A stretch of 64,000 nucleotides of DNA from an uncultured Pelagibacteraceae bacterium (GTDB lineage Bacteria; Pseudomonadota; Alphaproteobacteria; Pelagibacterales; Pelagibacteraceae), in the NCBI GenBank assembly GCA_902567785.1, contig CACFOR010000001.1, positions 62,001-126,000 on the forward strand. The letters run 5' to 3'. Shown one piece after another: positions 1 through 6,755 of this stretch; the stretch's first letter is position 1, and each line of letters starts with the position of its first letter. The notes under the pieces were generated by a model. The model ran no database searches. It was not told the origin of the DNA and was given only the letters and a program-made list of their open reading frames with translations. Both the position numbers and the translations under genes were made by a program.

Positions 1-1124
1 CCATTATATGCAGGTGAATTTCTTCCTTTTTGCATACCTTCAATTATATTTAAATCTTCTTTTTGAACAATTTGCCAAAGTTTTAAATTTTGCTTTCTAA
101 GATTTTTAAACTTTTTTGAAAAAGCTGCTTCATTACCAACATAATATATCTCCATGTGTTCTATAGTTAATTCATGATTAATTGGTTCTAACCAAAAAGC
201 GTAATAATGATCTTTGTGAATAGCTAGCATTACATTTGGAAAAAGAGAAATATATTCTGCAATATTATTTTTTTCTCTTGGCCAGTTAGGGAAAGATGGA
301 AGCTTATTTTTACCTTTTAAACGTGGATTGTAAACAGTAGTTCCTTGACCCGAGAATCTGTTTGGCAGACCTTGGATATGATAATGATCACTAATTTTTG
401 AATAAGAATTTAATCCTGGATGTACCCATGGCAAATGATAACTCTCACAATAATTTTCAATTGCAAACTTCCAATTACATTTTACTTTCAATTGGAAGTA
501 ACCAAAATCTTTTGAGTGCCTGATTAATTTCTGGTCTTTTTCTGGCCAGAATTTTGACCAACGATCTTTTAAAGGTTTGATATATTTGTCAAATGTGATT
601 TCATTGTTAGAAATATTAACCATAATTAAATCTAGCCAAATATAAGAGCGAACTTCTTTAAGATTATTTAATGACTTATTAAAATTTTTTAATTCATGCT
701 TGTTCATTCCTCCTAGATGTGGGGTGGATACAAGTTTACCATCCAGATTATATGACCATGAATGGTAGGGACATCGTAATACATTTTTTAACTTACATTT
801 TTTTTGTAGAATTTTATAGCCTCTATGACTACAAACATTGTGATATACTTTAATTTTATTTTTATTAGTTCTTAATAAAATTAATGGTATCCCAAGTAGA
901 TCAAAAGGTTTTACATCACCAGGGTTAGGTATGGAACTTGCCACACCAACCACCACCCATTTTTCTTCAAATATTTTTTTTCTTTCTATTTTTGTATATT
1001 CTTGATTGTTGTAACATTCATTAGGCAAGCCATGAGCTTTTTCAATTGATTTATTTACAATATCTAGCTTTTTTTTGTCTATTATTTTATAAATATTTTG
1101 ATGGCCGTTAAGCTTATACTTCAT
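1..1124 (-). CDS. Rieske-type ring-hydroxylating oxygenase alpha subunit (3' end outside window)
   Basis: This reading frame is absent from the ORF track because it runs off the left edge; I translated it by eye from the ATG at 1124. About 374 codons are visible. The N-terminal third carries a Rieske [2Fe-2S] motif (CSHRG, then CPYHSWSY). The middle has the mononuclear-iron motif ENYCESYHLPWVH, and the end has EDLNIIEGMQKG, which places the third iron ligand (Asp). This fits the family of glycine betaine demethylase GbcA, choline monooxygenase and aromatic-ring dioxygenases. Its neighbours handle betaine-derived methyl groups, so an N-demethylating role is plausible, but the substrate is inferred from context only. 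Only a few C-terminal residues are probably missing. Confidence 0.85.
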   Translation of the reverse strand, partial: MKYKLNGHQNIYKIIDKKKLDIVNKSIEKAHGLPNECYNNQEYTKIERKKIFEEKWVVVGVASSIPNPGDVKPFDLLGIPLILLRTNKNKIKVYHNVCSHRGYKILQKKCKLKNVLRCPYHSWSYNLDGKLVSTPHLGGMNKHELKNFNKSLNNLKEVRSYIWLDLIMVNISNNEITFDKYIKPLKDRWSKFWPEKDQKLIRHSKDFGYFQLKVKCNWKFAIENYCESYHLPWVHPGLNSYSKISDHYHIQGLPNRFSGQGTTVYNPRLKGKNKLPSFPNWPREKNNIAEYISLFPNVMLAIHKDHYYAFWLEPINHELTIEHMEIYYVGNEAAFSKKFKNLRKQNLKLWQIVQKEDLNIIEGMQKGRNSPAYN

Positions 1125-1199
1125 ACAAAAATCCTAACATTTTTGTATAATTAGGCAATACATTACTCACCAAAAGAAAATTAATAAACTACGTTAAGC

Positions 1200-2264
1200 T
1201 TAGGCTTTGTCCTGATAGTCCTTTTGATGATTTGGAATATTTTTTCCTGTCCCAAACAACATATGATTAGTCATGTCTTCCCTGTATTTACTAGATGGCA
1301 CTGTTAATCCAACAGCTTCTGCTACTTGTCTAATTAACATTGGATTTGCTAAACAACATACCCCAAGATAATTTATACCAAGTTCAAAAGCTTCCTTTGC
1401 AAATTTACCAATCTCATATCTATTGCATTGCATAGGATCTAGGGCTGTAGGGAATGCCGTCTTGTAAGGACTATGGCATGTACAACCGTTATTATCTGGC
1501 AAATTAAAAAACGTAGGATGTTCTTCTGTAGTTCTTAGGTTAATAGGTAAGGCCGCTACATGACACTTTAAAGCTTTTCTTATTTCTTTTATATAAGGCA
1601 TCATTGTAGCTGGACCTCTAAAACAGTTCATTCCTACTACATCTCCTCCGCGTTGTTCTAGTTCTTTACAAGTATCTACTATTGAAACACCATCTCTCAT
1701 TATGTTTTGAGCCATGGGTGCAATAGTAATAACACATGGCAGACCAGTTTTTTTCATGACTTTTAAAGCTGTGTAAGCTTCTTCAGCGTAATAAAAAGTC
1801 TCTCCGATCAACATATCCGCTCCCTCATCAACAGCCCAACCAACCATTTCTGAAAACATTTTTTCAACTTCTTTATTTTTTGTTTTATCTTTATCATTCC
1901 AAATATTTGAATTAGAAATGTTTCCAGCCATAAGATTGGGTTCTTTTCCAATTGGATTATCTGCAACTTTTTTAGCAATTTTTAAAGCTGCTCTGTTAAG
2001 AGGTTCTAATAGTTCTTCCTTACCAATAACTTTCATCTTCTCTCGATGACCATTATACGTAAATGCTTGAACTATATCTGAGCCAGAATGTTGGAAATCT
2101 CTGTGAAGATTTTCTAAGGCTTCGGGATGTTCTAAAGAAACCATAGGAACGAATTCCCCTGATCTCATATAACCTCTTCTTTCTATTTCAAAAAGAAAAC
2201 CCTCAGCACAAATCACAGGTCCTGAATTTAATCTTTCAATTAAATTTCTTTTACTTTTAGTCAT
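1200..2264 (-). CDS. bhmt: Betaine-homocysteine S-methyltransferase
   Basis: This 354-residue protein belongs to the zinc-dependent homocysteine S-methyltransferase family. It should move a methyl group from glycine betaine to homocysteine, giving methionine and dimethylglycine. The three zinc cysteines are visible: C214 in GMNCFRG and the pair C303-C304 in GVCCLANP. The length and the opening AEGFLFEIERRGY fit BHMT better than the cobalamin enzyme MetH. The start is set by a strong ribosome binding site (AAGGAGAG, 5 bases before ATG) that lies inside a SAM-V riboswitch. The dimethylglycine product is the substrate of the dehydrogenase at 6756. BHMT use as the route to methionine is known for SAR11. 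Confidence 0.92.
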   Translation of the reverse strand: MTKSKRNLIERLNSGPVICAEGFLFEIERRGYMRSGEFVPMVSLEHPEALENLHRDFQHSGSDIVQAFTYNGHREKMKVIGKEELLEPLNRAALKIAKKVADNPIGKEPNLMAGNISNSNIWNDKDKTKNKEVEKMFSEMVGWAVDEGADMLIGETFYYAEEAYTALKVMKKTGLPCVITIAPMAQNIMRDGVSIVDTCKELEQRGGDVVGMNCFRGPATMMPYIKEIRKALKCHVAALPINLRTTEEHPTFFNLPDNNGCTCHSPYKTAFPTALDPMQCNRYEIGKFAKEAFELGINYLGVCCLANPMLIRQVAEAVGLTVPSSKYREDMTNHMLFGTGKNIPNHQKDYQDKA

Positions 2265-2270
2265 TTTGCT

Positions 2271-2325
2271 CTCCTTTTTAGTGCTTTGGCGAATGCCAGG
2301 TGCACAATTTGGTTAAATACCTGGT
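2271..2325 (-). promoter_or_regulatory. SAM-V riboswitch aptamer covering the bhmt ribosome binding site
   Basis: Read on the minus strand, a perfect 6-bp stem CCAGGU/ACCUGG closes a loop with AUUUAACC and GUGC. The loop GUGC can pair with GCAC downstream to form a pseudoknot, followed by ACUAAAAAGGAG. The core resembles SAM-II (UUUAACC ... CUAAAAAGG), which is the hallmark of SAM-V. The Shine-Dalgarno lies in the 3' pseudoknot strand, so SAM binding should block translation of bhmt. SAM-V is known from Pelagibacter; the pairing here was read by eye. Confidence 0.8.
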
Positions 2326-2346
2326 TTTAAATTGAAATAGATTTCC

Positions 2347-2376
2347 AAAAAAAAACCACCGGCTAAAGCGGTGGCC
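2347..2376 (-). terminator. Riboswitch-controlled intrinsic terminator in the bhmt leader
   Basis: On the minus strand, CCACCG - CUUUAGC - CGGUGG forms a GC-rich hairpin followed directly by a run of nine U. The loop CUUUAGC is the exact complement of GCUAAAG in the 3' strand of the upstream SAM-II aptamer. Pairing of those two segments would be an antiterminator, so SAM binding upstream should favour termination. Confidence 0.85.
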
Positions 2377-2384
2377 TTAAGAGT

Positions 2385-2438
2385 GTCGCTTTAGCTGGAT
2401 TTTTTAAGCGCCCGCAATCTGATTCAAATCAGCGCTAA
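2385..2438 (-). promoter_or_regulatory. SAM-II riboswitch aptamer
   Basis: The minus strand reads AGCGCUGAUUUG..., then GCGGGCGCUUAAAAAAUCC and AGCUAAAG. This matches the SAM-II pattern: P1 stem GCGC/GCGC, the GAUUU loop, an A-rich connector and a 3' GCUAAA strand forming the H-type pseudoknot. It lies just upstream of an intrinsic terminator that its 3' strand can disrupt, so it probably controls transcription. A tandem SAM-II/SAM-V arrangement has been described for SAR11 bhmt leaders. Confidence 0.85.
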
Positions 2439-2444
2439 GGGTTA

Positions 2445-2473
2445 ATTTAACCACCTCATTAAATCTTTGTCAA
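2445..2473 (-). promoter_or_regulatory. Sigma-70-like promoter of bhmt
   Basis: On the minus strand TTGACA and TTAAAT are separated by exactly 17 bases. The predicted transcription start, 6-7 bases beyond the -10 box, falls only 1-3 bases before the first base of the SAM-II P1 stem. The aptamer would then sit at the extreme 5' end of the RNA. Confidence 0.65.
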
Positions 2474-2479
2474 TTGAAA

Positions 2480-2500
2480 ATCCTGGACATCCCCCAGGAT
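2480..2500. repeat. Inverted repeat between bhmt promoter and metF-like gene
   Basis: ATCCTGG and CCAGGAT form a perfect 7-bp inverted repeat around a 7-base centre. It lies upstream of the bhmt -35 box and about 22 bases before the metF-like start codon. It could be an operator shared by the divergent genes or a leader hairpin; no T-run follows on the plus strand. Confidence 0.4.
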
Positions 2501-2522
2501 CCACTGATATATCCCGAAGATT

Positions 2523-3251
2523 ATGAATTTTTCTATAGAGATCACAATAAAAACAGACCTATTAAATTTGCCTAAAATTAAAGATGTTTATATTACTATG
2601 TTGCCGGGACATGACTATAAAGATGTTGTTAAAAAGGCCTCGGAATTAGTTAAAGCTGGTTTTAATCCCGTTCCTCATTTTCCTGCTCGTTCAATAAAGG
2701 ATAAATCTGATTTAAAAGACTATGTACTTAAATGTAAGGATGAGGGAGTTAATCAGGCACTTGTGATTGGGGGTAGTACGCAACCCATTGGAGATTTTCA
2801 TTGTTCATTACAATTATTAGAGACAGGACTATTTGATGGTTTTAAGATAGGAATTGCTGGACATCCAGACGGGTCCCCTGATATATCCGACAAAGATTTG
2901 GAAAAAGCTATGATTGATAAAAAACCTTTTGCAGACTATATCGTAACGCAATGGTTATTAGATTCAGATTCTATAACTAAGTTTATTTCTAAACAATCTT
3001 TACCAGTTCACGTGGGAATTACTGGGCCCTTAAATATAACCAGCTTATTAAAGTTTGCAAATATAGTAGGGGCAAAAAATTCTTTAAATTTTCTTAAATC
3101 TAATGTCACTAAAGCTGTGGATTTATTAAAACCAAGAGATCCAAATGATATTATTCAAAAACTCAAAGAATCGACAGAGAATTTTCATATCTATACTTTT
3201 GGAGGTCTAAAAGAAACTAACAAATGGTTAATGGAGAATAATTATGCCTAA
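2523..3251 (+). CDS. Methylenetetrahydrofolate reductase-like protein (MetF family)
   Basis: The 242-residue product fits a short MetF-type TIM barrel. It opens with SIEIT as in MetF, then has PHFPARSI, VIGGSTQPIGDF (the substrate/flavin strand region), IAGHPDGSP and a C-terminal FGGLKET. Bacterial MetF is usually near 290 residues, so this is a compact, divergent member. MetF interconverts 5-methyl- and 5,10-methylene-tetrahydrofolate with FAD. The next gene, a THF-dependent methyltransferase-like protein, begins inside this one (8-bp overlap), so the two are probably translated together. The likely role is oxidising methyl-THF made by that partner, as the MetF beside LigM does in sphingomonads; this direction is inferred. 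Confidence 0.78.
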   Translation: MNFSIEITIKTDLLNLPKIKDVYITMLPGHDYKDVVKKASELVKAGFNPVPHFPARSIKDKSDLKDYVLKCKDEGVNQALVIGGSTQPIGDFHCSLQLLETGLFDGFKIGIAGHPDGSPDISDKDLEKAMIDKKPFADYIVTQWLLDSDSITKFISKQSLPVHVGITGPLNITSLLKFANIVGAKNSLNFLKSNVTKAVDLLKPRDPNDIIQKLKESTENFHIYTFGGLKETNKWLMENNYA

Positions 3252-4668
3252 AAAGAGAAAAGCTAAAAAGAAAAAAGTTAAAAAAATTAAATCTGTTTCA
3301 TTTAAACCTGAAAAGATTAATTATGATAAAGTTAAGCACACTACATCTGTCGATCAATCAGATAGACATGTGCCCTATAATTTAAGACAAAGCGGTCCAA
3401 CAAAAGTTGAAATGTTAATTTCAACAAGAGTACGCAAATCACCTTATTGGCACCTTTCGATGAAAGCTGGATGCTGGAGAGCTACTGTTTATAATCGCGT
3501 TTATCATCCAAGAGGCTACGTAAGACCTGAAAAAGGTGGAGCAATGGTCGAGTATGCGGCAATTAAAAACCACGTAACAATGTGGAATGTTGCTGTGGAA
3601 AGGCAAATTCGTGTTAAAGGACCTGACGCTGAAAAATTTACAGATTATGTAATAACACGTGATGCGACTAAAATTTCAACAATGAGAGGTCGTTATGTTA
3701 TTCTTTGCAATAATAAGGGCGGAGTATTAAACGACCCAGTTTTATTAAGAGTAGCTGACGATGAGTTTTGGTTTAGTTTATCCGATTCTGATATTGGAAT
3801 GTACTTACAAGGTGTTAATGCTGATAAAAGATTCAATGTAGAAATAGATGAAATAGATGCATGTCCAGTACAAATACAAGGACCTAAATCAAAAGCATTA
3901 ATGAACGATTTAATTGGAGATCAAGTTGATTTAGATAATATGCCTTTTTATGGTTTAGCAGAAGCTAAAGTAGGAGGTAGAAGCTGCGTGATTTCTCAAT
4001 CAGGATTTTCAGGTGAAGCTGGATATGAAATTTATCTTCGTAATGCTACTTTATATGCAGAAGACATGTGGAATGCTGTTCTAAAAGCTGGAAAAAAACA
4101 TAAGTTAATGGTTATTGCTCCCGCGCACCATAGAAGAATCCAAGCAGGAATTTTGTCTTGGGGTCAAGATATGGATAATGAACACAATCCTTTTCAGTGT
4201 AACTTGGGTTATCAAGTTTCTCTGTCTGGTAAAGGTGAGTGGAATAAAAAAACAGATTATGTGGGAAAAGAAGCTTTAGAAAAAATGAAAGAGGAAATTA
4301 AACAAGGGAAAAATCCTTATAAACTTCAACTCGTAGGATTGGAACTAGGAGGAAAACCAATAGAAGAATATGCGCCAGACTTTTGGTTAATTTCTGATGC
4401 TAAAGGAGGCAAGCCAATAGGTTATATTACTTCTCCTTGGTATCACCCAGAAAAGAAAAAAAATATTGCAATGGGATATGTTCCATACGAAGGCCATATA
4501 AGTGCTAAAGGTTTTCCAATTGGAAATTTTGGTAAAAAATACAAAGTTCATTTACCAAAGAAATATTCTAAAAAACCAGTTAATGCTGTAGTTGTACCTA
4601 TACCTTTCACGCAGTCATTCAATGCAAATACTCGTGAAGCTGAGGTGTTGGCTACTTTAAATAAATAG
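3244..4668 (+). CDS. GcvT-family THF-dependent methyltransferase, LigM/DmdA-like
   Basis: This 474-residue protein belongs to the aminomethyltransferase (GcvT) superfamily. The folate-binding fold starts near residue 60 (RVRKSPYWHLSMKAGC). IQGPKSKALM and SGFSGEAGYEIYLR are typical GcvT elements, and the C-terminal barrel ends in AVVVPIPFTQSF. The length and the ending resemble vanillate demethylase LigM, while the opening of the fold resembles the DMSP demethylase DmdA. The first ~58 residues are an extra tail, with 12 lysines in the first 24. The gene overlaps the metF-like gene by 8 bp. It probably strips a methyl group from an unidentified substrate onto THF; calling it DmdA would go beyond the evidence. 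Confidence 0.75.
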   Translation: MPKKRKAKKKKVKKIKSVSFKPEKINYDKVKHTTSVDQSDRHVPYNLRQSGPTKVEMLISTRVRKSPYWHLSMKAGCWRATVYNRVYHPRGYVRPEKGGAMVEYAAIKNHVTMWNVAVERQIRVKGPDAEKFTDYVITRDATKISTMRGRYVILCNNKGGVLNDPVLLRVADDEFWFSLSDSDIGMYLQGVNADKRFNVEIDEIDACPVQIQGPKSKALMNDLIGDQVDLDNMPFYGLAEAKVGGRSCVISQSGFSGEAGYEIYLRNATLYAEDMWNAVLKAGKKHKLMVIAPAHHRRIQAGILSWGQDMDNEHNPFQCNLGYQVSLSGKGEWNKKTDYVGKEALEKMKEEIKQGKNPYKLQLVGLELGGKPIEEYAPDFWLISDAKGGKPIGYITSPWYHPEKKKNIAMGYVPYEGHISAKGFPIGNFGKKYKVHLPKKYSKKPVNAVVVPIPFTQSFNANTREAEVLATLNK

Positions 4669-5295
4669 TTAAATATTAAAGCTAGCTTTAATACCATCCA
4701 CAATAAATTGTGTTGCAAGGGCAGCAAGTATAAATGCCATTACTCTAGCTGTAGTATGTAAGAATTGTTTAGGTAAAAACTTTACAATATAACTTCCACC
4801 TATCATTAATATTAGGCTGACAATTAGAGCTGCTATTAAAGCAATTATAACTACCACATGAGATTCAGGAAAATTTGCATAGTTTCCCACTAAAAGAATT
4901 ATCGTGGCTAATGTAGCTGGGCCAGCAATAAAAGGTATAGCAATTGGAAAAACTACAATTTCATCATAGTTTTTCTCATCCAGTGCCTCCTCCACCTTTT
5001 TTTCTCTTCTTATTTTTCTTTTTTCAAAAAGAATATCGATTGCTATAAACATGAGGATAATTCCTCCTGCAATTTTTAAAGAGTCTAAGGTTACTCCTAA
5101 TGCTTCTAATAAATATCTTCCGATATAAGCAAAGGCAATTAAGATAAAGAAAGCTATTATTGTACTTTTTATTGCTATTTGAGTTCTTTTTTTAAATTTA
5201 GCATCCTCTGTAAGACTTAAAAAAAATGGTAAATTTCCTATAGTATCTATAGTTATAAAAAATAGTACGAAGGAATTTATAAATGTGTTAAGCAT
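4669..5295 (-). CDS. MarC family integral membrane protein
   Basis: This 208-residue, very hydrophobic protein has about six predicted transmembrane segments. It has the MarC/UPF0056 features: DTIGNLPFFLSLT in the first segment, LKIAGGIILMFIAIDI in the third, and PIAIPFIAGPATLATIILL in the second half. The family's function is not established; the old link to multiple antibiotic resistance has been withdrawn. The gene is convergent with the GcvT-like gene, with no gap between the stop codons, and divergent from the Yip1-like gene. A charged cytoplasmic loop (KRKIRREKKVEEALDEK) separates the two halves. Confidence 0.88.
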   Translation of the reverse strand: MLNTFINSFVLFFITIDTIGNLPFFLSLTEDAKFKKRTQIAIKSTIIAFFILIAFAYIGRYLLEALGVTLDSLKIAGGIILMFIAIDILFEKRKIRREKKVEEALDEKNYDEIVVFPIAIPFIAGPATLATIILLVGNYANFPESHVVVIIALIAALIVSLILMIGGSYIVKFLPKQFLHTTARVMAFILAALATQFIVDGIKASFNI

Positions 5296-5343
5296 GCCTT
5301 TATTTCATATATCTTCATGGCAATAATATGATATAGAGAAAAA

Positions 5344-5871
5344 ATGAATTCAGTTTTTGTAAACAGGATTATAAGAGCCTGCAAATTGGACACAACGCTC
5401 TACGAAGAAGTAGAAGCAGATAAATCAGCAACAACACAGGCGGCAATTGTGGTTGTGCTTTCAATAGTGGCTTTCGGAGCCGGAACTTTTTTTACTTATG
5501 GTTCTTTTAATGTTTTAATTCCTATTTTAGCAGCCTTAGCAGGTTGGTTTGTTACTTCTTTATTAATTTATTTTGTTGGGGCAAAACTTTTTCCAGACAA
5601 AAATACACAATCTAATCTAGGAGAATTGTTGAGAACTATTGGATTTTCTTATTCTCCTGGTTTAATTCGAATATTTGGATTTAATCAAGATTTATTAGTT
5701 ATAACTTTTATTGGATCAGGAATATGGTCAGTGATTGCGATGGTAATTGCAGTTAGGCAAGCTCTAGATTATCAAAGTACATGGCGAGCAGTTGGGGTAG
5801 TAGTTATTGTATCCTTATTTCAAGCATATGTTGCATTCAAATTAGGACTTATGCCTTCGGAAGATTTTTAA
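5344..5871 (+). CDS. Yip1-domain membrane protein
   Basis: The 175-residue product has a soluble N-terminus (RIIRACKLDTTLYEEVEAD) followed by four to five hydrophobic segments, which fits the Yip1/YIPF-like family of small alphaproteobacterial membrane proteins. The NRIIRAC...YEEVEAD opening with the 'ATTQA' stretch is typical. Bacterial members have no defined biochemical role. It ends in convergent overlap with the 43-codon zinc-ribbon gene: the two stop codons share bases. The ATG follows an A-rich stretch with no clear Shine-Dalgarno. Confidence 0.72.
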   Translation: MNSVFVNRIIRACKLDTTLYEEVEADKSATTQAAIVVVLSIVAFGAGTFFTYGSFNVLIPILAALAGWFVTSLLIYFVGAKLFPDKNTQSNLGELLRTIGFSYSPGLIRIFGFNQDLLVITFIGSGIWSVIAMVIAVRQALDYQSTWRAVGVVVIVSLFQAYVAFKLGLMPSEDF

Positions 5872-5999
5872 ATCGGAAAAATAGTTTTTGAAGTATAACA
5901 AGAATCGCAAATTTTATATCCATGCTTAATTAAATTTTGAGTAACGCTTTCATCTTCTTTTTTACATTCTTCACAAACATTATCTAATTCTTTACTCAT
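5868..5999 (-). CDS. Small zinc-ribbon protein, 43 residues (missed by the ORF track)
   Basis: Reading the minus strand from the ATG at 5999 gives a 43-residue protein with two Cys-x2-Cys knuckles, CEEC and CDSC, about 20 residues apart. That is the layout of a minimal zinc ribbon. The start codon overlaps the stop of the upstream 153-residue gene (ATGA), so translational coupling is likely. The 3' end overlaps the stop of the convergent Yip1-like gene. I cannot name a family. The coupled start, paired cysteines and clean stop argue for a real gene, but short ORFs are common in AT-rich DNA. Confidence 0.6.
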   Translation of the reverse strand: MSKELDNVCEECKKEDESVTQNLIKHGYKICDSCYTSKTIFPI

Positions 6000-6457
6000 A
6001 TTATATCAGCTACGAATGTTGGGTCAGAAACTCCAGTAGTCATCCAGCAATTTTTAAACTTTCCTTCTTGTTCTACTTTTTCAATTTGCCAAATATAGTA
6101 ATATTTTTTTTTATCTTTAGATAAAACATATACTTTATATACAAATTTATTTGGATCTTCCTTTAAAATTTTTGTTTCACTATTTTTATGACTAATTAAA
6201 ATTTTATAACTATCGCTGTAAATCATCTTCTTAAATCTTTTTAGTGGACCTGTAGAAGCTTTATTAAATGGGTGAGCAAATTCCCAAGTTTGTTCAATAC
6301 CAGCATCTTTATATGGTGTGTTGTTATTTTTTAGTGAGTTCAATTGAATCATGAGTACTTCAAAAGGTTGAAGATTTGAGTTTGGTTTAATCAAATCAGC
6401 ATTGGAAATATTTGTAAAAACAAAAAAGATAAATATTAATTTAAATAGTATTTTCAT
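5996..6457 (-). CDS. Exported protein, possibly DUF4864-like
   Basis: The 153-residue product begins with a clear signal peptide (KILFKLIFIFFVFTNISNA, cleavage probably before DLIKP), so it is probably periplasmic. The mature part (IQLNSLKNN..., FAHPFNKASTGPLKRFKKMI..., YYYIWQIEKV...GKFKNCWMTTGV) resembles DUF4864-type proteins of the NTF2-like fold. That assignment is by eye and only moderately secure. It is the middle gene of a three-gene minus-strand group. Its ATG overlaps the stop of the upstream 80-residue gene by one base, and its TGA overlaps the ATG of the zinc-ribbon gene. No function is known. Confidence 0.6.
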   Translation of the reverse strand: MKILFKLIFIFFVFTNISNADLIKPNSNLQPFEVLMIQLNSLKNNNTPYKDAGIEQTWEFAHPFNKASTGPLKRFKKMIYSDSYKILISHKNSETKILKEDPNKFVYKVYVLSKDKKKYYYIWQIEKVEQEGKFKNCWMTTGVSDPTFVADII

Positions 6458-6699
6458 TATTTGTTTTCAGCTGGCTTTAATTCTCCATCTTCATACTTTG
6501 CAGGCGAATATTCGGTATTTGGGTTAAAGCCTCCATAAAATCTCAAAAAGCCTAAAGCTATTATAAGTAGAATTAAGCTAGTTACGGATAATTTTGCTAT
6601 TGGAACTTTTTTATTTTCAAGTTTTTTAAGCCAAGAATAGAAAAAATATAGACCAAAAGGACCAACAATTGCCAATAAAAGTATAATTTTTTTAATCAT
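6457..6699 (-). CDS. Small two-helix membrane protein, DUF6111-like
   Basis: This 80-residue protein has two hydrophobic segments (IILLLAIVGPFGLYFFYSWL and SVTSLILLIIALGFLRFYGG) joined by a short basic loop, and ends in an acidic, proline-containing tail (YSPAKYEDGELKPAENK). Size and layout match the small alphaproteobacterial DUF6111 family, though I could not check by search. It is the first gene of the coupled trio with the exported protein and the zinc ribbon, and it is divergent from the dimethylglycine dehydrogenase gene. Function unknown. Confidence 0.55.
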   Translation of the reverse strand: MIKKIILLLAIVGPFGLYFFYSWLKKLENKKVPIAKLSVTSLILLIIALGFLRFYGGFNPNTEYSPAKYEDGELKPAENK

Positions 6700-6755
6700 T
6701 TAAATCTAACTTGACCTATCATAAGGTTATATTTAGAAATTTACCTTATTTATTT

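Noticed and set aside
3244-4668. Naming the GcvT-like gene dmdA or gcvT
   Set aside because: It is about 100 residues longer than DmdA, carries a lysine-rich tail, and shares its ending with LigM; no gcvH/gcvP genes are adjacent.
6711-6755. TTG start adding 15 residues to dimethylglycine dehydrogenase
   Set aside because: The extra residues are outside the FAD fold, no RBS precedes the TTG, and TTGACC looks more like a promoter element; the ATG at 6756 starts right at the fold.
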